The notes under the pieces are model-generated. The model was not told the origin of the DNA. It ran no database searches and saw only the letters and a list, made by a program, of their open reading frames with translations. Below are positions 1 through 4,888 of a stretch of 6,166 nt of DNA, piece by piece. Source of the stretch: a bacterium (GTDB lineage: Bacteria > BMS3Abin14); contig JARGFV010000130.1 in the NCBI GenBank assembly GCA_029210545.1, positions 1 through 6,166 on the forward strand. The letters are read 5' to 3'. The first letter of the stretch is position 1. Each line of letters starts with the position of its first letter. The translations under genes and the position numbers were made by a program.

Positions 1-78
1 AACGACGCTTTTCCCTTTCCCCAGGACATTAATGAGCCAGGAAAAGTCCCGACTGGACTTTTTGCGACCCTGTCAAAA
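1..78. other. Left-edge sequence, no gene assignable
   Basis: No gene can be named here. The frame used by the following DUF2007 gene is open from base 1, so that reading frame could start outside the window. A second frame is also open from base 2 to a TGA at 80-82 and could be the tail of an upstream gene. AAAAGTCC (42-49) and GGACTTTT (55-62) form an 8-bp inverted repeat with a 5-base loop running into a T-run, which resembles a weak terminator but could equally be part of the repeat element at 54-70. Confidence 0.4.
54..70 (+). repeat. Copy of a TGGACTTTTTGCGA intergenic element
   Basis: The 14 bases TGGACTTTTTGCGA (54-67) recur exactly at 1553-1566, about 1.5 kb away, and a degenerate third copy is at 1526-1542. 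Here the right arm reads ACCC rather than AGTCC, so the hairpin seen in the 1553 copy is imperfect. The spacer location and palindromic design suggest a dispersed non-coding repeat family. Confidence 0.5.
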
Positions 79-429
79 TTGAAAGCTAATAGCTGGCTGA
101 TCTCCTTTGGACTTTGGACATTGGACTTTGGGCTGGAGTTTACCGAGTGCGCCGAATGTAACGTCCCTCTGGTTCATGAACTGCCTGAGGATACATCTCC
201 CACTCCCGTGACCGGACCTGATGGTGATCTTGTTCCAGTGTTCTCGACCTACAACCCTGCTGAGGTGATGATGGTTAAATCCCTTCTGGATGCCGAAGAG
301 ATCGTATATAATTTCCAGGGTGAGCTGTTTAAGGGGAGCGGAGTCTTTATCGTCCCCGCCATGCTCTTTGTGGCGAAAGCAGAGGCCCGAAAGGTAGCTG
401 AGATCCTGGAAGATCACGGAATGGGATAG
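79..429 (+). CDS. DUF2007-type protein with disrupted N-terminus
   Basis: The 116-residue reading starts at TTG 79, with another in-frame TTG at 121; neither has a clear ribosome site. Residues 51-112 (LVPVFSTYNPAEVMMVKSLL and onward, ending AEARKVAEILED) fit the DUF2007 fold, a small ferredoxin-like domain proposed to act in signalling but of unknown function. Before it, C24 and C27 with NVPLVHELPED match the second half of the zinc ribbon common in these proteins. The first CxxC knuckle is missing: residues 1-19 are encoded by 7-bp repeats (84-129) and read as low-complexity WTLDF-like sequence. The domain itself is complete and ends with TAG at 427-429. It is either a gene that lost its 5' end to repeat expansion or a product translated from a poor start. 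The family is fairly sure; the start and functionality are doubtful. Confidence 0.6.
   Translation: MKANSWLISFGLWTLDFGLEFTECAECNVPLVHELPEDTSPTPVTGPDGDLVPVFSTYNPAEVMMVKSLLDAEEIVYNFQGELFKGSGVFIVPAMLFVAKAEARKVAEILEDHGMG
84..129 (+). repeat. 7-bp tandem repeat array (AGCTNNY then GGACWTT)
   Basis: Two related heptads, AGCTAAT (84-90) and AGCTGGC (91-97), are followed after a short gap by GGACTTT (109-115), GGACATT (116-122) and GGACTTT (123-129). The array lies inside the apparent 5' coding part of the DUF2007 gene and ends a few bases before its zinc-knuckle homology begins. Confidence 0.65.
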
Positions 430-487
430 GAGCTGAACGCTGCCTCCCACAGAGCCGCGGAGATACAGAAAAATGCAACGTTCCTGA

Positions 488-519
488 TGCACTCATGCAC
501 TGGTGCACTTATGCACTTT
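488..519 (+). repeat. Four 8-bp tandem repeats TGCACTNN
   Basis: TGCACT occurs at 488, 496, 504 and 512, exactly 8 bp apart, with the two filler bases varying (CA, GG, TA, TT). The array sits in the 127-bp spacer between the DUF2007 gene and the transporter. GTGCAC in the third copy is palindromic. It could be a small minisatellite or a binding-site cluster; its proximity to the transporter start (38 bp) allows a regulatory role, but nothing shows one. Confidence 0.7.
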
Positions 520-556
520 ACTGACCTTCAATCACTTAACACCCGGATAATGTCCA

Positions 557-1480
557 TTGGCACCTGATAACCAGACAACCGAAAGAACTTTCCTCCCCTA
601 CTTTGCCATCATCGCAGCCACCTCCCTGTGGGGCAGTTCCTTCGCGGCCATGAAGGTGACCATCGTAGCGCTTGGCCCGTGGCCCGTGATGTGGGTCCGG
701 ATGGCGGTGGCCCTCATTATCATCCTCCCTTTCGCGCGCAGGCTCTGGCCTTTGCCATACCGGTCCGGCGACTGGAAGCTCCTCTGGCCTTTGTGCCTGT
801 TCGAGCCTTGCCTGTACTATGCCCTTGAGGCTAACGCGCTGAGGTTCACCAGTTCCTCCCAGGCGGGGCTCATATCGGCCTCGGTGCCTCTCATGGTGGC
901 CATGGGAGCCTGCTTTTTTCTGGGCGAGCGGGTATCACGCTGGACAGTCCTGGGCCTCTTCGTGGCGCTTGGCGGCGTCGTATGGCTGACCCTGGCCGGC
1001 GACCCCAGCGAGGCCGCCGCCAACCCTGTTCTCGGAAACGCCCTGGAGCTTGGCGCCATGATGAGCGCCGTGGGGTATATGCTTCTGGTGAAGAAGCTGA
1101 GCGAGCGGTACAACACATGGAGCCTGACAGCCATGCAGATTGTGGCCGGGTTCGTGTTCTTCCTTCCCGGTGCGCGGCCCCTCTTCGACCACGGGCTGGT
1201 TGATCTGTCCACGGAACAGGGCCTGACTCTTCTCTACCTGGGATCCTGCGTCACCCTGGGGGCTTTCGGGCTTTACAATTACGGGATCTCCCGCATCCCC
1301 GCCAGCCGGGCTTCGGCCTTTATCAACCTCATCCCCGTGGTGGCGGTCTGCCTCGGCTGGATGTTGCTGGGCGAAACGCTCAACTTTGCCCAGGTCCTTG
1401 CTGCTCTGTGCCTCCTGGTGGGCGTTTGGATGAGCCAGTGGAGCGATAAGGTGGAGCTGAAGGAATTGCATGATGTATGA
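557..1480 (+). CDS. EamA/DMT-family transporter
   Basis: This is a 307-residue inner-membrane protein of the drug/metabolite transporter superfamily, with the usual length and two-repeat plan of about ten membrane helices. Helix 1 carries the typical SLWGSSFAAMK (residues 23-33). The first EamA repeat ends with SASVPLMVAMGACFFLGER (107-125) and the second with FINLIPVVAVCLGWMLLGE (255-273), the matching P...LGE positions of the duplicated domain. A charged tail (WSDKVELKELHDV) follows the last helix. The TTG at 557 is taken as start because an in-frame stop lies at 548-550 and the next ATG falls inside helix 1; no strong ribosome site is visible. Relatives export amino acids, metabolites or drugs, and the substrate cannot be read from sequence. 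No neighbouring gene suggests one. Confidence 0.9.
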   Translation: MAPDNQTTERTFLPYFAIIAATSLWGSSFAAMKVTIVALGPWPVMWVRMAVALIIILPFARRLWPLPYRSGDWKLLWPLCLFEPCLYYALEANALRFTSSSQAGLISASVPLMVAMGACFFLGERVSRWTVLGLFVALGGVVWLTLAGDPSEAAANPVLGNALELGAMMSAVGYMLLVKKLSERYNTWSLTAMQIVAGFVFFLPGARPLFDHGLVDLSTEQGLTLLYLGSCVTLGAFGLYNYGISRIPASRASAFINLIPVVAVCLGWMLLGETLNFAQVLAALCLLVGVWMSQWSDKVELKELHDV

Positions 1481-1497
1481 AAAAGAGTGAAGAGTGC

Positions 1498-1507
1498 CCG
1501 GCGCCGG
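1498..1507. repeat. Perfect 10-bp GC palindrome
   Basis: CCGGCGCCGG reads the same on both strands, 17 bp after the transporter stop. There is no loop and no T-run directly after it, so it does not look like a standard terminator. It may be a chance GC palindrome. Confidence 0.35.
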
Positions 1508-1525
1508 ATATCAAATGGCTTCAAA

Positions 1526-1573
1526 TGGTTTTTACGAGGGCCCTATGCCTGATGGACTTTTTGCGAGTCCATC
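1526..1573 (+). repeat. Two copies of a palindromic TGG-T5-CGAG-CC element
   Basis: TGGTTTTTACGAGGGCC (1526-1542) and TGGACTTTTTGCGAGTCC (1553-1570) are imperfect copies 27 bp apart. The second forms a perfect hairpin: GATGGACT (1551-1558) pairs with AGTCCATC (1566-1573) around TTTTGCG. A further copy is at 54-70. The element lies in the spacer between the transporter and the phosphoribosyltransferase remnant. It could serve as a transcript end for the transporter or be a dispersed repeat; there is no T-run after the stem on the + strand. Confidence 0.6.
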
Positions 1574-1637
1574 GATGTTATACTGAAAATAACAGTCTGC
1601 CGGATCGGTTTTCGCGACCAGGCTGCAGAGGGATTCC

Positions 1638-2010
1638 ATGTTCCGCGACCGCACGGATGCGGGCATACAGCTCGGAAAGGCCCTGGGAAAATACGGGGAT
1701 CTGGACGTCGTCGTTCTCGCCATCCCGCGGGGAGGTGTGGAGGTCGGTTACCAGGGCGCAAAGTCCCTTGGTGCGCTCTTCTCCCTGATCATTTCCAGAA
1801 AACTCCCGTTTCCGGACGGTCATCCTGGTGGACGACGGGATCGCCATGGGGTCCACCATGCGGGCCTCGGTGGCATGTTGCCGGAACCTGGGTGCGCGGA
1901 AGGTGGTTGTCGCTGCTCCCGTCACCGGCCCGGACACCGCCATGGAGATCGAAAAGATCGCGGACGAGCTCGTTGTCCTCGAGAAGCCTTATAATTTCAG
2001 GGCCTGGTGG
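1638..2010 (+). pseudogene. Phosphoribosyltransferase, internally deleted and frameshifted
   Basis: The remnant belongs to the predicted phosphoribosyltransferase family (COG1926-like, usually a little over 200 residues). The ATG at 1638 has a GAGG ribosome site at 1628-1631, and a TATACT box lies at 1579-1584. The first 59 residues match the family start: MFRDRTDAGIQLGKALGKYG, then VVVLAIPRGGVEVGY and ISRKLPFP. At about 1812-1816 the match jumps to the PRPP-binding segment TVILVDDGIAMGSTM, but one frame over (+1), so roughly 60 residues normally in between are gone. The original frame then runs out of homology to a TAA at 1992-1994. The second part continues through KVVVAAPVTGPDTAMEIEKI and VVLEKPYNFRA, where homology ends near 2004 in repeat-like sequence. 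With the deletion, the frame change and a missing C-terminus, an active enzyme is very unlikely. Confidence 0.85.
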
Positions 2011-2058
2011 GAGACCGCCCCTCGACAGGCTCCCTCCTTCACAAAAGCTACGGCGGGC

Positions 2059-2085
2059 AGTCAGGAAAGGGAGTCAGGAGCCAGG
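2059..2085 (+). repeat. 7-bp repeats AGYCAGG
   Basis: AGTCAGG (2059-2065), AGTCAGG (2072-2078) and AGCCAGG (2079-2085), with a 6-bp interruption after the first. They lie between the point where phosphoribosyltransferase homology stops and the nitroreductase ATG, within sequence that happens to stay open in the nitroreductase frame. Confidence 0.5.
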
Positions 2086-2112
2086 AACTTTAAAAGTCCA
2101 GATGGAGGTGCA

Positions 2113-2631
2113 ATGGATTTCTACGAACTTGTCCGTAACCGTGAAAGCATCCGCAATTACGATCCCGACAGGCCCCTCAGTGAAGAGGTAATGGGCCGCA
2201 TCCTCGAGGCGGGAAGGCTGGCTCCCTCGGCGGTGAACTACCAGCCGTGGCGTTTCCTGGTCATCTCCTCGCCCGGGATGCTGGGCAAGGTAAGGCCCTG
2301 TTATTCACGTCCGTGGTTCCATGACGCCCCACACCTCCTGGTTATCGTGGGCAGAGAGAGCGAGGCATGGGTGAGGGTGGCCGACGGCTACAACTCCCTG
2401 GAGACGGACATGACCATCGCCATGGACCACATGATCCTGGCCGCCGAGTATGAGGGTGTGGCCACCTGCTGGGTGGGTGCCTACGATCCGTTCAAGCTTC
2501 GCGAGGCCCTTTCCCTCGCCGACGACGAGACGGTGTACTCCATCACCCCCCTCGGCTACCCGAAGGAGGGGTTCGAGAAGAAGGGAAACAAGAAGAGGAA
2601 ACCCCTTGAGGAGATCGTGGAGTTTTTGTAA
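2113..2631 (+). CDS. Nitroreductase-family flavoprotein
   Basis: The 172-residue protein has the single-domain nitroreductase fold: FMN-dependent, cytoplasmic enzymes, normally dimers, that reduce nitro compounds, quinones or other acceptors with NAD(P)H. The FMN phosphate-binding start RESIRNY (residues 10-16) is followed by EAGRLAPSAVNYQPWRF (32-48, with S39, N42 and P45-W46), then GVATCWVGAYDP (115-126) and PLGYP (146-150). The lysine/arginine-rich tail before EEIVEFL is also common in the family. Length is at the short end, as in many bacterial and archaeal members. ATG 2113 is chosen because GGAGG (2104-2108) sits 4 bases upstream, slightly close, and the fold begins right there. The same frame is open back to 1813, so a longer call starting at GTG 1828 would wrongly attach 95 residues of phosphoribosyltransferase remnant and repeat. 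The substrate is unknown. Confidence 0.9.
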   Translation: MDFYELVRNRESIRNYDPDRPLSEEVMGRILEAGRLAPSAVNYQPWRFLVISSPGMLGKVRPCYSRPWFHDAPHLLVIVGRESEAWVRVADGYNSLETDMTIAMDHMILAAEYEGVATCWVGAYDPFKLREALSLADDETVYSITPLGYPKEGFEKKGNKKRKPLEEIVEFL

Positions 2632-2640
2632 GGCAGGTGA

Positions 2641-2690
2641 GTGGAAGGTGGAAAGTAGAAGGTGGAAAGCCGAAGGGTGGAAAGTGGAAA
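2641..2690 (+). repeat. 7-bp tandem repeats GTGGAAR
   Basis: Seven heptads: GTGGAAG, GTGGAAA, GTAGAAG, GTGGAAA, GCCGAAG, then after one extra G at 2676, GTGGAAA and GTGGAAA. The array begins 9 bp after the nitroreductase stop and is strongly purine-biased on this strand. Confidence 0.75.
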
Positions 2691-2706
2691 AGGTAGACTT
2701 GTTCCA

Positions 2707-2741
2707 TGAACCGTGAACCATGAACCGTGAACCGTGAACCG
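2707..2741 (+). repeat. Five 7-bp tandem repeats TGAACCR
   Basis: TGAACCG, TGAACCA, TGAACCG, TGAACCG and TGAACCG follow each other without gaps from 2707 to 2741. Only one base differs across the five copies, so this is the cleanest array in the window and probably the youngest. Confidence 0.85.
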
Positions 2742-2752
2742 TGTTCTCCTTT

Positions 2753-2780
2753 GAAATCCGGAATTTGAAACATGAAATTT
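2753..2780 (+). repeat. Four degenerate 7-bp repeats near GAAAYHT
   Basis: GAAATCC, GGAATTT, GAAACAT and GAAATTT run continuously. They are AT-rich, unlike the array just upstream, and end 17 bp before the GTG start of the hemolysin III-family gene, just ahead of its ribosome site. Confidence 0.55.
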
Positions 2781-2797
2781 TCTTTTCAGGAATTGCC

Positions 2798-3448
2798 GTG
2801 ACCGACTCTAACGTGAAACAATATTCCCTTGCCGAAGAGATCGCCAGCAGCGTCGCCCACGGGATCGGCGCTGTCCTGGGGCTTGTCGGGCTGGTCGTCC
2901 TGGTGAGGCTCGGGGTCCTGAAGGGGAACATCTGGCACGTGGTGAGCGTCTCCGTTTACGGAACGACCCTCTTTCTCCTGTACCTGTTTTCCACCCTGTA
3001 CCATGCGGTGCAGCGTCCCCATATCAAGCGGATCCTCCGGCACTTCGACCACTCGGCTATCTACCTGCTCATCGCCGGCACCTACACGCCGTTCACCCTG
3101 GTCAACATGAGGGGCCCATGGGGGTGGTCCATGTTCGGTATCATCTGGGGCCTTGCCCTGCTGGGGCTGTGCCTCAACTTCACCCTCATGGGGCGGTCCA
3201 GGATCCTGGCGGGCCTCGTGTACATCGGGATGGGGTGGCTGGTGGTGGTGGCAGCAAAACCGCTGCTTGCCACCGTGCCGACGGCAGGCATCGCCTGGCT
3301 CGTGGCCGGCGGCCTGTTCTACACCCTGGGCGTCACTTTCTACATCTGGAAAAAGCTTCCCTTCAACCACGCCGTCTGGCACCTCTTCGTCCTGGCCGGC
3401 AGCGCGTGCCATTTCGTCGCGGTGTTGTTCTACGTGTTGCCGGCATAG
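2798..3448 (+). CDS. Hemolysin III/PAQR-family membrane protein
   Basis: The 216-residue protein matches the bacterial hemolysin III (TrhA/YqfA-like) branch of the PAQR superfamily, seven-helix inner-membrane proteins with a predicted zinc site; bacterial members are linked to membrane-lipid homeostasis, and the haemolysin name is historical. The PAQR metal motif is complete: S65-x3-H69 in FSTLYH, D84 in HFDHSAIYLLIAGTYTPF, and H191-x3-H195 in NHAVWHLFVLAGSACHF. The N-terminal YSLAEEIASSVAHGIGA (9-25) is also typical. GTG 2798 is preferred as start because AGGAA (2788-2792) lies 5 bases upstream and the conserved region starts soon after. The frame is open back to GTG 2741, but those 19 codons are mostly 7-bp repeat. 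GTG 2813 is a weaker alternative. No partner gene is adjacent. Confidence 0.92.
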   Translation: MTDSNVKQYSLAEEIASSVAHGIGAVLGLVGLVVLVRLGVLKGNIWHVVSVSVYGTTLFLLYLFSTLYHAVQRPHIKRILRHFDHSAIYLLIAGTYTPFTLVNMRGPWGWSMFGIIWGLALLGLCLNFTLMGRSRILAGLVYIGMGWLVVVAAKPLLATVPTAGIAWLVAGGLFYTLGVTFYIWKKLPFNHAVWHLFVLAGSACHFVAVLFYVLPA

Positions 3449-3451
3449 TCG

Positions 3452-3479
3452 GATCCAAGATCCAAGATTCAAGATCCAA
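3452..3479 (+). repeat. Four 7-bp tandem repeats GATYCAA
   Basis: GATCCAA, GATCCAA, GATTCAA and GATCCAA without gaps, followed by an A-rich partial copy. The array begins almost immediately after the TAG of the hemolysin III-family gene. Confidence 0.75.
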
Positions 3480-3555
3480 AAATCAATCTTTCTCGCACCC
3501 GTTCCCTCCCTCTTTTTTGAAAAGATCAGGCAATCAGGTCGGTCACTAAAGCCGC

Positions 3556-3615
3556 CAAGACGCCAAGAAAATCCGGGTCATTTATCCCTCACCTTTGCGG
3601 CTTCTTTGCGTCTTG
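3556..3615. repeat. Inverted repeat CAAGACGCCAAGAA with 32-bp loop
   Basis: CAAGACGCCAAGAA (3556-3569) and TTCTTTGCGTCTTG (3602-3615) are inverted copies matching at 13 of 14 bases. GCCGCC before the left arm and TTGCGGC before the right arm show that the arms are also built from short internal near-repeats. It resembles the gcc-aagacgc-caag type of spacer repeat found in some Gram-negative genomes (from memory). A structural RNA or small mobile repeat is possible; nothing proves transcription. Confidence 0.55.
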
Positions 3616-3703
3616 AGCGAGTCCCCCATTAATTCGGGCGAGCGGGCGTGAGACAGCCTTTAGATCTTTTCCCTTCACCAGGAATAAACAACACTCCTCC
3701 GTG

Positions 3704-3709
3704 TATAAT
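3704..3709 (+). promoter_or_regulatory. Probable -10 box for the DUF4139 operon
   Basis: A perfect TATAAT lies 45 bp before the first DUF4139 ATG, which would give a leader of roughly 40 bases. The sequence 17 bp upstream (GGAATA at 3681-3686) is a poor -35, so the promoter would be weak or activator-dependent. Confidence 0.45.
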
Positions 3710-3742
3710 TGCCCAAGACCAACAAAATCTCTGGTTTAAGGC

Positions 3743-3748
3743 GGAGGT
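3743..3748 (+). promoter_or_regulatory. Shine-Dalgarno site GGAGGT of first DUF4139 gene
   Basis: GGAGGT ends 6 bases before ATG 3755, near-ideal spacing that fixes the start and places the signal peptide at the N-terminus. Confidence 0.8.
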
Positions 3749-3754
3749 GAAGTC

Positions 3755-4876
3755 ATGAAAAAAGCGATGATCGTTGCTGTGGCCCTGGTGCTGACAGTCG
3801 GTGCGACAGCGGAGGCCAGGACCAAACTGGTGGCCCTGCCGGACAGGGAGGCTGTGACCGTCCGGCTGGACAACCCCCAGGCTACCCTCGTCGAGGAGGA
3901 GCGGGTCCTCACCCTCCAGGAAGGGGAGAACCTGGTGGATTTTTCCTGGCGAGGCGTCCAGATCGACCCGGACTCCATCCGCCTGGCCATCATGTCCCAC
4001 CCGGGAAAAGTGACGCTGCTTTCCGTCTCCTACCCCCCCGGAGAAGCCGCCCTGGTGTGGCGGATCCACTCCGGGGGGGCCTGGGAGGAAAAGGTGCGCA
4101 TCTCCTATCTCCTCTCATACATCGATCGGCTGGTGACCTACAAGGGAGTGGCCTCGAAGGACGAAAAAAACCTGGACCTGCAGGCGTTCCTGGTCCTGCG
4201 GAACTTTTCCGGGGAGGATTTCACCGATGCCGCGATAAACCTCGGCCAGGGCGAGCCGTTTAACAGTCCGTCCAGTCACGAGGAGACCCGCCAGGTGCAC
4301 TTCCTGTCGGCGGAGGATGTCCCGGTGAAAAAGACCTTCACCTGGGATGCGGCGCAAAAGCCTTGGGAGCCCAAGCGCCTTGATACGGACGTGGGGATCC
4401 CTGTCCACTACGTCATCGAGAACAGCGTGAAATCAGGGCTTGGCCGGGACCTCCTCTGGGACGGCAAGGTGCGGGTCTTCCAGGACGACGGCCGCGGCAG
4501 CACGATCTTCCTGGGAGAAGACCGGGTGGGCCTGACCCCCGTCGGGGAGGAGATGCGGATCTACATCGGTGACAGCCGGGATGTTTCGGTCACCCAGCTG
4601 AAGGTGATGAACAACACGATCAACCCGAGACCGTCCCGGTATACGGTGGTCCTCTACGACACCGAGGAGAAGATCGAGACCGAGCTTGAGAACTTCAAGG
4701 ATGAGGCCGTCATCGTGGACCTCGTCCAGCACATCCCCGGAGAGTGGGAGATGAAAAACAGCAGCCTGGAGTATGAGAAAAAAGACGCCAACACCATCGT
4801 CTACCACGTCCGGGTGCCGGCCAAAGGGAAGGAAAAAATGTCCTTCCACTACAACCGCAGAAACGTGCGCAGATAG
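3755..4876 (+). CDS. Secreted DUF4139-type protein, shorter paralogue
   Basis: The 373-residue precursor begins with a Sec signal peptide: MKKAM, a hydrophobic core VAVALVLTVGA, then ATAEA with likely cleavage after A21. The mature part is predicted to be periplasmic and rich in beta strands. It resembles the DUF4139 family (function unknown, related to mucoidy-inhibitor-like proteins): FSWRGVQIDPDSI (63-75), the ISYLLSYIDRLVTYKGV strand region (116-132), FSGEDFTDAAINLG (151-164), VPVKKTFTW (189-197), GKVRVFQDD (237-245), and a C-terminal segment including VQHIPGEWEM (324-333) and YEKKDANTIVYHVRV (340-354). It aligns throughout with the next gene but lacks about 72 residues between the SGED strand and the VPVK strand, where the next protein has a proline/glycine-rich linker and YFLYTIEG. 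The canonical GISWKA of the neighbour is replaced by SYIDRL. It ends with RNVRR and TAG. Confidence 0.8.
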   Translation: MKKAMIVAVALVLTVGATAEARTKLVALPDREAVTVRLDNPQATLVEEERVLTLQEGENLVDFSWRGVQIDPDSIRLAIMSHPGKVTLLSVSYPPGEAALVWRIHSGGAWEEKVRISYLLSYIDRLVTYKGVASKDEKNLDLQAFLVLRNFSGEDFTDAAINLGQGEPFNSPSSHEETRQVHFLSAEDVPVKKTFTWDAAQKPWEPKRLDTDVGIPVHYVIENSVKSGLGRDLLWDGKVRVFQDDGRGSTIFLGEDRVGLTPVGEEMRIYIGDSRDVSVTQLKVMNNTINPRPSRYTVVLYDTEEKIETELENFKDEAVIVDLVQHIPGEWEMKNSSLEYEKKDANTIVYHVRVPAKGKEKMSFHYNRRNVRR

Positions 4877-4880
4877 GAGG
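4875..4880 (+). promoter_or_regulatory. Ribosome site AGGAGG overlapping the upstream stop
   Basis: AGGAGG shares two bases with the TAG stop (4874-4876) of the first DUF4139 gene and lies 8 bases before ATG 4889. This arrangement fits co-transcription and coupled translation of the pair. Confidence 0.85.
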
Positions 4881-4888
4881 ACAGGACA

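Larger units (their letters stand above)
3449..3754. other. 306-bp spacer: repeats, inverted repeat and promoter
   Basis: No protein gene is credible in this gap. It holds, in order: a 7-bp repeat array starting 3 bp after the hemolysin III-family stop (3452-3479), a pyrimidine-rich stretch (about 3485-3520), a long-looped inverted repeat (3556-3615), a TATAAT box (3704-3709), and the ribosome site of the first DUF4139 gene (3743-3748). No clear rho-independent terminator with stem plus T-run was found. Confidence 0.6.

Noticed and set aside
73-492. 139-codon open frame on the - strand over the DUF2007 gene
   Set aside because: Its protein is low in recognisable structure, and the opposite strand carries clear DUF2007 homology in the same place.
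1551-1573. Rho-independent terminator for the transporter
   Set aside because: The stem is perfect, but the T-run is in the loop, not after the stem, and the same element recurs elsewhere, so a repeat element is the better reading.
1579-1584. TATACT as promoter of the phosphoribosyltransferase remnant
   Set aside because: The box is decent, but no -35 hexamer stands at 16-18 bp; kept only as a remark.
1477-1788. 103-codon + strand frame overlapping the transporter stop by ATGA
   Set aside because: The overlap looks operon-like, but the frame has no ribosome site of its own, runs through the palindromic repeats and then over the phosphoribosyltransferase start in another frame.
2641-2780. 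Possible CRISPR array
   Set aside because: Units are 7 bp and contiguous with no unique spacers, and no cas gene is present.
2305-2931. 208-codon - strand open frame spanning the nitroreductase and hemolysin III-family starts
   Set aside because: It crosses two well-supported + strand genes and the repeat arrays; the MVHGSRF-like parts are just the 7-bp repeats read backwards.
2786-3472. 228-codon - strand open frame over the hemolysin III-family gene
   Set aside because: Rich in H, Q, D and G with no domain; a mirror of a GC-rich coding frame.
3153-3632. 159-codon + strand frame overlapping the end of the hemolysin III-family gene
   Set aside because: W-, S- and G-rich out-of-frame translation of membrane helices, with no family resemblance.
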